DNA from: JAXLRU01 sp046330935
GTDB lineage: Bacteria; Actinomycetota; Actinomycetes; Actinomycetales; Kineosporiaceae
Direction: 5' to 3'
Assembly: GCA_046330935.1 (NCBI GenBank)
Contig: JAXLRU010000004.1
Coordinates: 496,001-560,000 of the forward strand
Length of the DNA stretch: 64,000 bases
Shown: one piece after another, positions 1 to 8,306 of the stretch
Position numbering within the stretch: position 1 is the first letter of the stretch
Layout: each line of letters opens with the position of its first letter
The notes under the pieces: model-generated
What the model was told of the DNA's origin: nothing
What the model saw: the letters and a program-made list of their open reading frames with translations, nothing else
The model's database searches: none
Program-made: the position numbers and the translations under genes

Positions 1-2635
1 GATGATGACGGCGCAGCGCCTGCTGCGTGGTGTTGAGGACGGTGACGACCGGCTCGAGCTGCATGGGGTCGCCCACCGCGACGATCCGCCGTGCGCGCCA
101 GATGGCTCCGAGGGCCGACTGGGGACGCGCCTGTCCCGCCTCGTCGATGAACAGCCAGCCCAAGGCTTCCCGAGACAGGTGGGTGAACAGGCGTGGAACG
201 GATGCGAACGTCGTCGACACGACCGGGACGACCAGGAACAGGCTCTGCCATGCCGCGCGGGCGACCGGCTCCGCCAGGTCGCCTGGGACCCGGCCCTGCA
301 GCACCTTGCGGGTGGTCTCGAGATTGCGGGCCAGGATGGAGGCGGTGGCCGCGACGAACGCGGCATGGAGGTCGAGGGCCGCGAGGAAGACCTCGGAGCG
401 CGCCGCGTTCCACGCCTCGTCCAGCCACGGTCCTGACAACTCCCGCCGGACCGGGTCGCTCCACCACTGCTCGTCGGGGAACGAGCGACCCCACGTGTCG
501 GCCGCCTGTCGCAACGTGCGGGTCGCCTCGTCCAGGAGCCGTCCGGCTTCGTAGGCGTCCTGTTCCGCCTCCGCGAGCGCCTCTTCGGCCTCCTTCAGCC
601 TGAGGGCGGCCGCATCCGAGGCGTCCTCCGCCTCCGTTGCCCGCGCCTGCGCCCCGGACACCGCTGCGGCGAGGGGCTCGTCCTCGGTGTGCCAGCGGCG
701 AGCGGCCTTCCCCCACGTGAACACGGTCTCGAGGGCGCCCGGCTTCGTCGTGCGGTGGTCGGCCCGCCGGGCCCGCGCCCGTTCCTCGCGTTCCGAGGCC
801 GTCTCCGCCTCGTCAGCGGCCTCGACGGCGGCCTCCTGCGCCTCGTCCCGAGTCCGGCGGGCCGCCTCCAGTCGGCGCCGGGAGAGGGGAACGGCCGCGG
901 AGAGCTCGGCGTGCTCGGCCAGGAGCCGCTCCAGACCGGCGCGCTCGGCGCGCAGGCCGGCCTCGGTCGCCTGCGCGGCGCGATAGGCCTCGACGCTGGC
1001 GGCCCAGTCGACCCGGGTCGCCCCCAGCGCCGTCAGGTGGTCGCGGAACCCCGTCACCTCCTCGCCCGGGCCGGCGTCGCCGAACCAGAACTGCTTGACG
1101 AACCGATGCCGGTTGGCCATGTTCCCCAGCGCCGCGGAGATCAGCCCCCAGGCCGGCTCGTCGAGCAGGCGGGAGGCGTGGTCGGGGAAATAGCCGGCGC
1201 GTTCGTGCCAGGACTCATCGATCGCCGTGGCGGCCGGGATCTGGCGGCTCACGTTCTCGACAGCACCGTTGTTCTCGGACGCGATGACCATCTCGAAGCC
1301 GGTCACGGCCGGATTCAGCGCCCGGACGGAGTGCGCCCGGCCGTCCACGGTCCAGGTCAGCGTCTCGGCGAACGCCTCACCAGGACGCGCGAGCCCCGCG
1401 AGCCGGTCGGCCCGAGCCACCACCACCCCGGCGATCAGGTCCCGGAGCAGCGTGGTCTTCCCGGTGCCGGGGGGGCCGTTCACCGCGAACAGCCCCGCGC
1501 CGTCCGACAGCTGGGCGAGGATCTCCACGACGGCGAACTGCTGGCTGGCGGCCAGCGGGTGGGAGCTCTTCGCGGGCCAACGCCCCGCGGGGATCCTGCT
1601 CGGGGAGAGCCCTGCCCGGACGAGCGGGTGCGGCTCGGGGCGCCTCAGGTCGCGCCGCGCGGAGGTGTCCAGCGTGGCGTCCTCGGTCAGGAAGGCCGCG
1701 AGGCCGGGCCCGTGATCCCCCTCCGCCACGGCGCGCGCCACTCGGTCGAGATCGTCCAGGTGGAAGCTGTTGAGGAAGGCGTCGTCCACGCGTTCGGGGC
1801 GATCGCCGCGACGGACCGGGACCCGCTTCGAGAGCACCCGGATCTCCCAGTCGGCCGAGAGGTCGGCCAACCTCAGTCGCGCGACCGCGGCCCCGACCAT
1901 CTCGCGCAGCTCCTGGACGCCGACGGGCCGGGTGCCCGCTGTGGGCGCTCCGAGCCCGGGCTGTGCGACCGGGGATCCCTCGCCGTCGGCGGCCGCGTCC
2001 GCCGGCGCTGCGGTCTTGTGCTCGTCACCGACGGCGACATCGGCGGCTGCAGCCGGTTGCTCGTCCTCCGCGCCCGCCTCGCGTTCGGCCAGGAGCGCCT
2101 CGATCGCGTCGCGGATCTCGGCTGAGTCCGCCTCGAACCCGTCCAGCCACCGCGGGTCCGTCGGGCCCGGACGCAGCGCGCGACCGAGTCCCCACGCGGC
2201 CGTGGAGAGCACGAGCGACTCCGGATCAGGACGCCCCTCGGCATCGAGCACCACGGTGAACAGGGCCGTGTCGCCGCGCGGCACGCGCTCGTCGACGTCG
2301 ACGTCGCTCGCCCCGAACACCGCCCCCATCCGGGCGTACAGGAGATCCAGGCTGAAGACGCCGCCGAACACGAGGTGCTGCCAGGTCATGCCGGGAGACA
2401 GCCGCTCCCGCGCGATCCTGTGCTCCCGCTGCCACGGGAGGGGATCACGGTCGGCGACCCGGTACATCCCCTCGCCGCCGCGCTCGCCCACACCTCCACG
2501 GCCGTGATCCACCACCCTGACCGTCCCCGGGGTGAAGACCTCGACCGCGCGCCAGTACCGGACGACGGCTTCGCGCCGACGCGCGAGATCGCCGAGGGCG
2601 GCGCGGGGACGGGACGTGCCCTGGGCTGCGGTCAT
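1..2635 (-). CDS. DNA2/NAM7-like superfamily 1 helicase, C-terminus missing (window edge)
   Basis: A long open frame runs leftward from an ATG at 2635 and leaves the window without a stop, so about 878 N-terminal residues are visible. It has a P-loop GPPGTGKTT near residues 386-394 and a Walker B region LFIDEAGQARPQS near residue 830, followed by VAVGDPMQLEP, which is the arrangement of UPF1/DNA2-like superfamily 1 ATPases. About 440 residues separate motifs I and II. This insert contains a long Ala/Glu/Arg-rich stretch (about residues 560-720) that looks like an antiparallel coiled coil. The first 385 residues begin with a module containing VVRYWRAVEVF, which I cannot assign. Helicase motifs after motif III lie off the window. 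It probably remodels nucleic acid; a defence or repair role is only a guess. It is followed by an initiator tRNA on the same strand. Confidence 0.85.
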   Translation of the reverse strand, partial: MTAAQGTSRPRAALGDLARRREAVVRYWRAVEVFTPGTVRVVDHGRGGVGERGGEGMYRVADRDPLPWQREHRIARERLSPGMTWQHLVFGGVFSLDLLYARMGAVFGASDVDVDERVPRGDTALFTVVLDAEGRPDPESLVLSTAAWGLGRALRPGPTDPRWLDGFEADSAEIRDAIEALLAEREAGAEDEQPAAAADVAVGDEHKTAAPADAAADGEGSPVAQPGLGAPTAGTRPVGVQELREMVGAAVARLRLADLSADWEIRVLSKRVPVRRGDRPERVDDAFLNSFHLDDLDRVARAVAEGDHGPGLAAFLTEDATLDTSARRDLRRPEPHPLVRAGLSPSRIPAGRWPAKSSHPLAASQQFAVVEILAQLSDGAGLFAVNGPPGTGKTTLLRDLIAGVVVARADRLAGLARPGEAFAETLTWTVDGRAHSVRALNPAVTGFEMVIASENNGAVENVSRQIPAATAIDESWHERAGYFPDHASRLLDEPAWGLISAALGNMANRHRFVKQFWFGDAGPGEEVTGFRDHLTALGATRVDWAASVEAYRAAQATEAGLRAERAGLERLLAEHAELSAAVPLSRRRLEAARRTRDEAQEAAVEAADEAETASEREERARARRADHRTTKPGALETVFTWGKAARRWHTEDEPLAAAVSGAQARATEAEDASDAAALRLKEAEEALAEAEQDAYEAGRLLDEATRTLRQAADTWGRSFPDEQWWSDPVRRELSGPWLDEAWNAARSEVFLAALDLHAAFVAATASILARNLETTRKVLQGRVPGDLAEPVARAAWQSLFLVVPVVSTTFASVPRLFTHLSREALGWLFIDEAGQARPQSALGAIWRARRIVAVGDPMQLEPVVTVLNTTQQALRRHH

Positions 2636-2810
2636 GCCGCCCACACCGTTCGACCGGAAATCGCCCGAGATGTCACGGGAGGAACCCTAACCATCAGGAG
2701 TGCCGGAAGGGTCCGCAGCGGAAACCGCGACGATCCTCGCCGAGGGGTGCCGCGACGACGCGGCGCCCGGCCCTCCACCGAGCAGACCCAGTGACGCCGC
2801 AGACATGACG

Positions 2811-2843
2811 AAAGCCGGGCCTCAAGGATGAGGACCCGGCTTT
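2811..2843 (-). terminator. Intrinsic terminator after the initiator tRNA
   Basis: AAAGCCGGG and CCCGGCTTT are perfect 9-base arms separated by 15 bases. They lie just past the 3' end of the leftward tRNA, with a TTTCG run on its 3' side. It probably ends the tRNA transcript before the helicase gene. Confidence 0.7.
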
Positions 2844-2855
2844 CGACCTACGCCG

Positions 2856-2932
2856 TGGTAGCGGGGACAGGATTTGAACCTGCGACCTCTGGGTTATGAG
2901 CCCAGCGAGCTACCGAGCTGCTCCACCCCGCG
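2856..2932 (-). tRNA. Initiator tRNA-fMet (anticodon CAT), CCA encoded
   Basis: Read on the minus strand, the sequence starts CGCGGGGTGGAGCAGCTCGG and folds as a tRNA. The anticodon stem CTGGG/CCCAG has three consecutive G:C pairs next to the loop CTCATAA, which is the hallmark of initiator tRNA. The T arm is GCAGG/TTCAAAT/CCTGT. The 5' C1 faces T72, so the first acceptor pair is unpaired, as expected for an initiator; from memory, actinobacteria carry C1:U72 rather than the C1:A72 of E. coli. A73 is followed by a genomic CCA. Confidence 0.97.
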
Positions 2933-3005
2933 TCGGTGACTCCAGGTTACGCGTAAGCGGCCGAGAGGCCAAATCGGCCGGTCACTCCCCCGACGCCGGA
3001 ACTCG

Positions 3006-3040
3006 CCCGGCCCGTTCGCGCCGAGCGCAAACGGGCCGGG
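3006..3040 (-). terminator. Hairpin downstream of the UPF0182 gene
   Basis: CCCGGCCCGTT and AACGGGCCGGG form an 11-base stem around a 13-base loop, 24 bases past the stop codon of the leftward UPF0182 gene. There is no clear U-tract, as is common for actinobacterial terminators. Confidence 0.55.
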
Positions 3041-3063
3041 CCGAACCGGTGGGACCGAGGGCG

Positions 3064-6000
3064 TCAGCCGTCCGAGGGCGACGCGCTGGGGCTCGGGGAT
3101 GCCGCCCCTGCGGACGCCGAGGCCGACGGCGTCGGGGACGCCGAGCCCGACGCCGTCGAGGACGCCGGGCCCTGGGCCCGCACGGCCGCCTCGATGGCCG
3201 ACTGCAGGCGCTTCTGCGCCTCGCCGTAGGCCACCCAGTCGCCGGCCCGCAGTGCGGCCTGGCTGTCGGTCAGTGCCTTCTCGGCATCGGCCAGGGCCCC
3301 GGCGAGGCTGCCACCCGTCGTGCCGCCGCCAGCAGGCGGGGGCGTCGTCCCGGTCCCCGACCCACCGGAGCCGCCGCCGCCCGACCCGCCGCCCGAGCCT
3401 CCAGAGCCCGACCCACCGGTCCCCGGACCGGCCCCGAACACCTTGGTCAGCGCCTCCTCGAGAGTGGAACCCATGCCCACCTTGTCGCCGAAGGCGACGA
3501 GGACGAGCCGGAGCAACGGGTAGGCGGACTTGCCGGTGCTCTCGACGTACACCGGTTGCACGTAGATCAACCCACCGGCGAGGGGCACGGTCAGCAGGTT
3601 GCCTCGGGTGACCTTCGTCTGCCCGCCGCCGCTGAAGTAGGTCAACTGCTGGGTGACCCCGGAGTCGGAACGGATGTTGTTGTCGACCTGACCCGGCCCC
3701 GGCACCGTGATGCCAGGCGGCAGTTGCAGCAGGCGCAGCTTGCCGTAGCCCTCGCGCTTGGTGCCCTTCGACGACCCGGCGTCGGAGTCGACCTGCAGGA
3801 ACCCGGTGAGCACGTTGCGGCTGCGCCCCACGGGGATGTACGTGGAGGTCAGCGAGAACCTGGCCTCGTCCGCCTGAGGCATCTGGAGCGTCAGGTAGTA
3901 GGGCGGCTGCTGCACAGCCCCTCCACCCGAGATCGGGTCGTCGGGGACCTGCCAGAAGTCCTGGCTGTTGAAGAACGCCGGCGGATCGGTGACGTGGTAC
4001 TTCTCCAGCACCTTGCGCTGCACCTTGAAGAGGTCCTCGGGGTAGCGCACGTGAGCGATCAGATCGCCGTCCATCTCGGAAAGGGGCTTGACCGTGTTGC
4101 CGAACGCCTTGCTCCACGCCTTGAGCAGCGGATCGGTCTCGTCCCAGGCGTAGAGGGTCACGCTGCCGTCAAAGGCGTCGACGACCGCCTTCACCGAGTT
4201 GCGGATGTAGTTGATCTTCTTGCGCGGCAGGGTCGTCACGGCGGAGCTGGACTGCGTCAGCGAGTCCGACGTCGCGTCGTCCATGTCCATGAGCTGGGAG
4301 TACGGGTACCGGTCGGTCGTGGTGAAGCCGTCGACCAGCCACAGCACCCGCTTTCCGACGACGGCGGGGTACGGGTCGCCGTCCAGCGTCAGCCAGGGTG
4401 CGACCTTCTGGACGCGCTCCAGCGGGCGCCGATCGTAGATGATCCGCGACTCCTCGTTGACCTGCTTGGCGAGCAGGATGTTCTGCTCCTGGAACTTGAT
4501 GGCGTACATCAGCCGCGCGAACGAGGAGCCGATCGGTACCCCACCGGAGCCCGCGTAGGTGGTGTTGCGCTGCCCGCTGGCCAACTTGTCGTCGGGGTAG
4601 TCGAGCTCGATCGGTGCCGCGCCCTCGACGTTGCCGACGATCGAGTACTCCGGCGGGTTGCCCGCGAACTCCCCGAAGTAGATCCGCGGCTCGTAGTCGC
4701 CCAGCGCACCGGTGGAGGGGATGCCGCTCTGGAAGAAGACCGGCTTGCCGTCGCTGGCGCTGCGGTTGCCGTAGGCGGCGACCACACCGAACCCGTGGGT
4801 GTAGACGAGGTGGTCGTTGACCCAGTTGCGGTTGCCGGTCGGCACGCCCCCCAGGTTCAGCTCGCGGGCGGCGATGACCGTGTCGCCCTGCTTGCCGTCG
4901 AGGGTGTAGCGGTCGACGTCGAGGGAGTCGGAGAACCCGTAGTACTGCTTGTTCTGCTCCAACTGACGGAAGGTCGGGCCGACGATCGCCGGGTCCTGCA
5001 GCCGGATGCCGGGGATGGCGTCGGCACTGCTGCGGAGGTCGGACACGTTGGCGTCGACCTTGGCCTCGTAGGGCTCCTTGCTCACCGTGTCCACCCCGTA
5101 CGCGGCCCTCGTGGCGGCGATGTTGCGGGCGATGTACTTGGGCTCCAGGTCGAGCTGGTTGGGCTGCACCCGGAAGCGCTGCACGGCGGCCGGGTAGATG
5201 CCGCCCACGATGATCGCCGACACCGTCAGGAGCACCACGCCGAACACGGGCACCAGCCGCAGGCTGCGCACGAACACCGCCGCGAGGAACAGCACCGCGA
5301 CGATCGCCGCGCCCAGGGCGAGGATGCCCCGCGCGGTGAGCACGGCCGTGGCGTCGGTGAACCGCAGGCCCGTGATCTGGTTGCCCGCCCCCTCCTTGGT
5401 GGTGAGGGCGTACCGGCCGAACCAGTAGTCGGCCGCACGCAGCAGGAGGAACGCCGCTGCCAACACGCTCAGGTGGGCGCGCGCCGCCGAGGTCAGGCGG
5501 GAGCCGCGCGAGGCGAACCGCACGCCCCCGTAGAGGTAGTGCGTGGCCACCGAGGCCAGCCCGGCGACGAACACCACCGACGACAGGAAGCCGATCAGGA
5601 ACTGCACCCACGGCAGCGTGAAGACGAAGAACCCGAGGTCGAGACCGAACTGCTCGTCCTTGCTGCCGAACGGCACCCGGTTCAGCCACAGCAGCACCGT
5701 CTGCCACTGCTGGGAGGCGGCCGAGCCCGCGAACAGCGCGAGGACGACGGGGACGGCCACGGCGACGAGGCGACGCACCGGCTCCAGGCCCTCGCGGTAG
5801 CGGTCCAGGCTCGCGGGTTCCATCGACACCGGCGCGTAGATCGGCCGCGACCGGTAGGCGACCCAGAGGCTGCCGCCCACCACGGCGGCCATCAGCGCCG
5901 CGCCGGCCACGAACAGCAGGCCCCGGGTCAGCAGCTGGGTGCCGAACACGCGGCCGTAGCCCAGCTGGCGGAACCAGGCGACGTCCGTCCAGATCCGCGC

Positions 6001-6123
6001 GAACAGCGCCACCGCGACGACGGTCACGGCCAGCGCGACGAGCGTCGCGACGAAGGGGCTGCGCCGGCGTCGGCGCAGCACGGGTCGGTCGCCTGCGGGG
6101 GCCGGCTCACGGTCGAAGCTCAC
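3064..6123 (-). CDS. UPF0182 family integral membrane protein
   Basis: A 1019-residue protein starting at a GTG. The N-terminal third carries about seven hydrophobic segments, the first being VATLVALAVTVVAVALFARI near residues 25-44. A large extracytoplasmic part follows, with motifs such as QPNQLDLEPKYI that I associate with the UPF0182 family. A Gly/Ser-rich linker lies near residues 900-940, then a short helical segment and a Ser/Pro/Ala-rich tail. The family is nearly universal in actinobacteria and its biochemical role is not established. It is divergent from the PPA1309 gene with 77 bases between them. The M. tuberculosis counterpart (Rv3193c, from memory) also neighbours the PDZ/Lon-like protease gene. 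No strong Shine-Dalgarno sequence precedes the GTG. Confidence 0.95.
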   Translation of the reverse strand: MSFDREPAPAGDRPVLRRRRRSPFVATLVALAVTVVAVALFARIWTDVAWFRQLGYGRVFGTQLLTRGLLFVAGAALMAAVVGGSLWVAYRSRPIYAPVSMEPASLDRYREGLEPVRRLVAVAVPVVLALFAGSAASQQWQTVLLWLNRVPFGSKDEQFGLDLGFFVFTLPWVQFLIGFLSSVVFVAGLASVATHYLYGGVRFASRGSRLTSAARAHLSVLAAAFLLLRAADYWFGRYALTTKEGAGNQITGLRFTDATAVLTARGILALGAAIVAVLFLAAVFVRSLRLVPVFGVVLLTVSAIIVGGIYPAAVQRFRVQPNQLDLEPKYIARNIAATRAAYGVDTVSKEPYEAKVDANVSDLRSSADAIPGIRLQDPAIVGPTFRQLEQNKQYYGFSDSLDVDRYTLDGKQGDTVIAARELNLGGVPTGNRNWVNDHLVYTHGFGVVAAYGNRSASDGKPVFFQSGIPSTGALGDYEPRIYFGEFAGNPPEYSIVGNVEGAAPIELDYPDDKLASGQRNTTYAGSGGVPIGSSFARLMYAIKFQEQNILLAKQVNEESRIIYDRRPLERVQKVAPWLTLDGDPYPAVVGKRVLWLVDGFTTTDRYPYSQLMDMDDATSDSLTQSSSAVTTLPRKKINYIRNSVKAVVDAFDGSVTLYAWDETDPLLKAWSKAFGNTVKPLSEMDGDLIAHVRYPEDLFKVQRKVLEKYHVTDPPAFFNSQDFWQVPDDPISGGGAVQQPPYYLTLQMPQADEARFSLTSTYIPVGRSRNVLTGFLQVDSDAGSSKGTKREGYGKLRLLQLPPGITVPGPGQVDNNIRSDSGVTQQLTYFSGGGQTKVTRGNLLTVPLAGGLIYVQPVYVESTGKSAYPLLRLVLVAFGDKVGMGSTLEEALTKVFGAGPGTGGSGSGGSGGGSGGGGSGGSGTGTTPPPAGGGTTGGSLAGALADAEKALTDSQAALRAGDWVAYGEAQKRLQSAIEAAVRAQGPASSTASGSASPTPSASASAGAASPSPSASPSDG

Positions 6124-6200
6124 GGCACGAGAACTTACCCACGTCCGCGCTGGTTCCCTCGGGCGACGGGCCGGTCCGCGGCGATGGCAGGATCCTCGTC

Positions 6201-6806
6201 GTGAGCACCCCTTCCGTTCCCCCCGCCGGCACCGGCACGAGCGCCGCCGACGTCCCGCCCGCGCAGGCCGCGCTGGCCCGCCTGGCGCGCGAGGTCGAGC
6301 AGCACGTGGCGAGCGCCGGCTGGGACGCGCCGGTGCGGCTGTTCGCCCTCGTCCGCACCGCCGACGCCATCGCGCGCGACCCCTCCCTGCTGCCGCAGCT
6401 GCCCGAGGAGGTGGCGCGCGCCGCCCAGGAGGACCCCGAGCACCTCACCGCCGTCGAGCAGGAGGACCTGCCCGACGTCGAGCGGCTGGAGGACCTCCTC
6501 GCGCGCCTGGCGTGGCCCCCGACCGTCGACGGGGTCGCCGTCAGCGTCGAGCGCAGCGTGCTGCCGCCGCAGGCCGAGGCGGAGGTCCTCGCGACGGCCG
6601 AGGCGGAAGGCCTGACCGAGGCCGGCGTCGCCGAGCGCCTCCAGGCCCACCCGCAGCGTCAGGACCTGCGCATGGTCGCGGCCGTGATGCGCGGCGGCGC
6701 GAACGCGTGCGCGGTGCGCTCGCGCAGCCACGACAGCGACCCGATGGTCGCCGTCGGCCCCGACCTCGTGCCGGGGCTGGTGGAGGCGCTCGCCGGCACC
6801 CTCTGA
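6201..6806 (+). CDS. PPA1309 family protein
   Basis: A 201-residue soluble protein with a GTG start. It matches the actinobacterial PPA1309 family (function unknown). Recognisable features are the helical N-terminal segment with WDAPVRLFALVRTADAIA, an acidic middle (EEDLPDVERLEDLLA style), and a conserved C-terminal part DLRMVAAVMRGGANACAVRS followed by a LVPGLVEAL helix. No catalytic motif or membrane segment is apparent. It lies between divergent UPF0182 and the convergent Lon-like protease gene, an arrangement I recall from other actinobacteria. The role is unknown; chromosome-linked conservation suggests housekeeping. Confidence 0.88.
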   Translation: MSTPSVPPAGTGTSAADVPPAQAALARLAREVEQHVASAGWDAPVRLFALVRTADAIARDPSLLPQLPEEVARAAQEDPEHLTAVEQEDLPDVERLEDLLARLAWPPTVDGVAVSVERSVLPPQAEAEVLATAEAEGLTEAGVAERLQAHPQRQDLRMVAAVMRGGANACAVRSRSHDSDPMVAVGPDLVPGLVEALAGTL

Positions 6807-6837
6807 GCGCCGGACGCCCCCCTGCGCGCGGAGGCCG

Positions 6838-8010
6838 TCAGCCGCAGCGCGGGGCCGAGACCCCTCGCCGCGCCCCCACGGCCTCCACGACCGTGCGCGC
6901 CTCGTGCAGCGTGGACACCCGGTAGACGGTGAGGCCGTCGGGCACGTGGCCGGTGAGGTCGGCGCAGTTGTCCGCAGGCGCGAGGAACACCTCGGCGCCG
7001 TGCCGCCGCGCCCCGATCACCTTCTGCCGGATACCGCCGATGGGGCCGACCACGCCGTTGCCGTCGATCGTGCCGGTGCCCGCGATGCGCCGCCCGCCCG
7101 TCATGGCCCCCGGGGTCAGCTTGTCGATGATCCCGAGGGCGAACATCGTCCCGGCGCTGGGGCCGCCGATGTCGTCGATGCGGATGTCGACGGTGAACGG
7201 GAAGTCGTACTGCTCGCCGAGCATCACCCGCAGGGCGGCCGCGCCGTCCTCCCCGGCCGCGGGCACGACCGTGACGTCCCGCTCGCGGCCGCCGCGGCGC
7301 ACCCTCAGCCGCACGGGCGAGGACGCGTCCCCGGGGCGGTGCGTGCGCACCTGGTCGCGGATGGCCGCGGCGCTGTCGGCCGGGCGGCCGTCGACGCTCA
7401 GCACGACGTCGCCCACCTCCAACGGACCCTGCGCCGGCGACCCCTCGACGAACGAGCTGATCACGTAGCGCATCGGGACGTCGAGGCCGAGCTCGCGCAG
7501 GGCGGCAGCCTTGGCCGAGGACTGGGAGTCGGCCATCTCGGTCTGGCTCTCCTCCTTGGCCTGCTGGGCGGTCTGGCCCTTGGGGAAGACCGCCTCCTCG
7601 GGGTAGACGGCCCAGTCGCCGCGCAGCCAGCCCTCCAGGGCCGTGAACAGGCTCAGGCGCCGCCCGGGGCCGCCCTGGATGCTCACCGTGGTGAGGTCGA
7701 GCTCGCCGGTCGTCGGGTAGGTGCTGCTGCCCTGGACTGTGATCAGCGGGCGGCCGTCGTGACCGCCGAGGGTGTCGCGCACCGGACCCGGCTCGAGCAC
7801 CACGTACGGGACGCCCACGAGGGCGAGCACCGCGGAGAGCACGATGACGACCGGCGTGGCGAGGAGCACCACGGGCGTCCACCGGCTCGGCGGGTGCTCC
7901 TCGACGTCCGGCCACGGCGCGGGGAACCCCTCCCCCTGCCCGCCACCGGTGGTCGCTGCGCCCGGCGAGGCCTGCGCCCAGGAGTCCTGCGCGCCCGCGT
8001 CGTCGCCCAC
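6838..8010 (-). CDS. PDZ domain-containing Lon-like (S16) serine protease, YlbL type
   Basis: A membrane-anchored protease of about 390 residues. A proline-rich cytoplasmic N-terminus is followed by one membrane segment (PVVLLATPVVIVLSAVLALV, about residues 28-48), an extracytoplasmic region, a PDZ domain (VEGSPAQGPLEVGDVVLSVDG, about residues 190-265) and a C-terminal S16 domain. Both catalytic residues of the Lon Ser-Lys dyad are visible: Ser in GGPSAGTMFALG and Lys in GGIRQKVIGA. I chose the GTG at 8010 because CGGAGGACAC precedes it. The frame stays open to an ATG at 8067, which would add 19 unlikely basic residues. The 296 bases between this start and the divergent gene at 8307 show no other gene. 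Confidence 0.93.
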   Translation of the reverse strand: MGDDAGAQDSWAQASPGAATTGGGQGEGFPAPWPDVEEHPPSRWTPVVLLATPVVIVLSAVLALVGVPYVVLEPGPVRDTLGGHDGRPLITVQGSSTYPTTGELDLTTVSIQGGPGRRLSLFTALEGWLRGDWAVYPEEAVFPKGQTAQQAKEESQTEMADSQSSAKAAALRELGLDVPMRYVISSFVEGSPAQGPLEVGDVVLSVDGRPADSAAAIRDQVRTHRPGDASSPVRLRVRRGGRERDVTVVPAAGEDGAAALRVMLGEQYDFPFTVDIRIDDIGGPSAGTMFALGIIDKLTPGAMTGGRRIAGTGTIDGNGVVGPIGGIRQKVIGARRHGAEVFLAPADNCADLTGHVPDGLTVYRVSTLHEARTVVEAVGARRGVSAPRCG

Positions 8011-8306
8011 GTGTCCTCCGTCGTCACGGCCCGTCGGCGTCCCCTTCCGGCACGCCGCCCGCCGCAAGGGTAGGCGCCCGCGGACGCCGTGCCCGCGCAG
8101 CGGCGCTGCGCCCTCAGCGAACCGGCGGGGCTCGCGCGCCGTCCGTCACCGCACGTGGGAGCCCCGCTCGCTACGGTGGGACGACGTCGAGGCCGCGCAC
8201 GCCGGGAACCGAACCGGCCCGGTCACTCGTCGCCCCGGACGTCGCCCTCACCTGGCGGCGCACCAGCGAGGACCGGCAGCTCCCGGCCCGCGACCAGGAG
8301 GCAGCC

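Noticed and set aside
2856..2932. Initiator tRNA as an attachment site for an integrated element
   Set aside because: No integrase gene or repeated tRNA 3' end is visible; the flanking genes are ordinary.
2896..6204. Very long plus-strand open frame opposite the UPF0182 gene
   Set aside because: It is His/Arg/Glu-rich, lacks any domain and mirrors the GC-rich third positions of the real leftward gene, whose product is recognisable.
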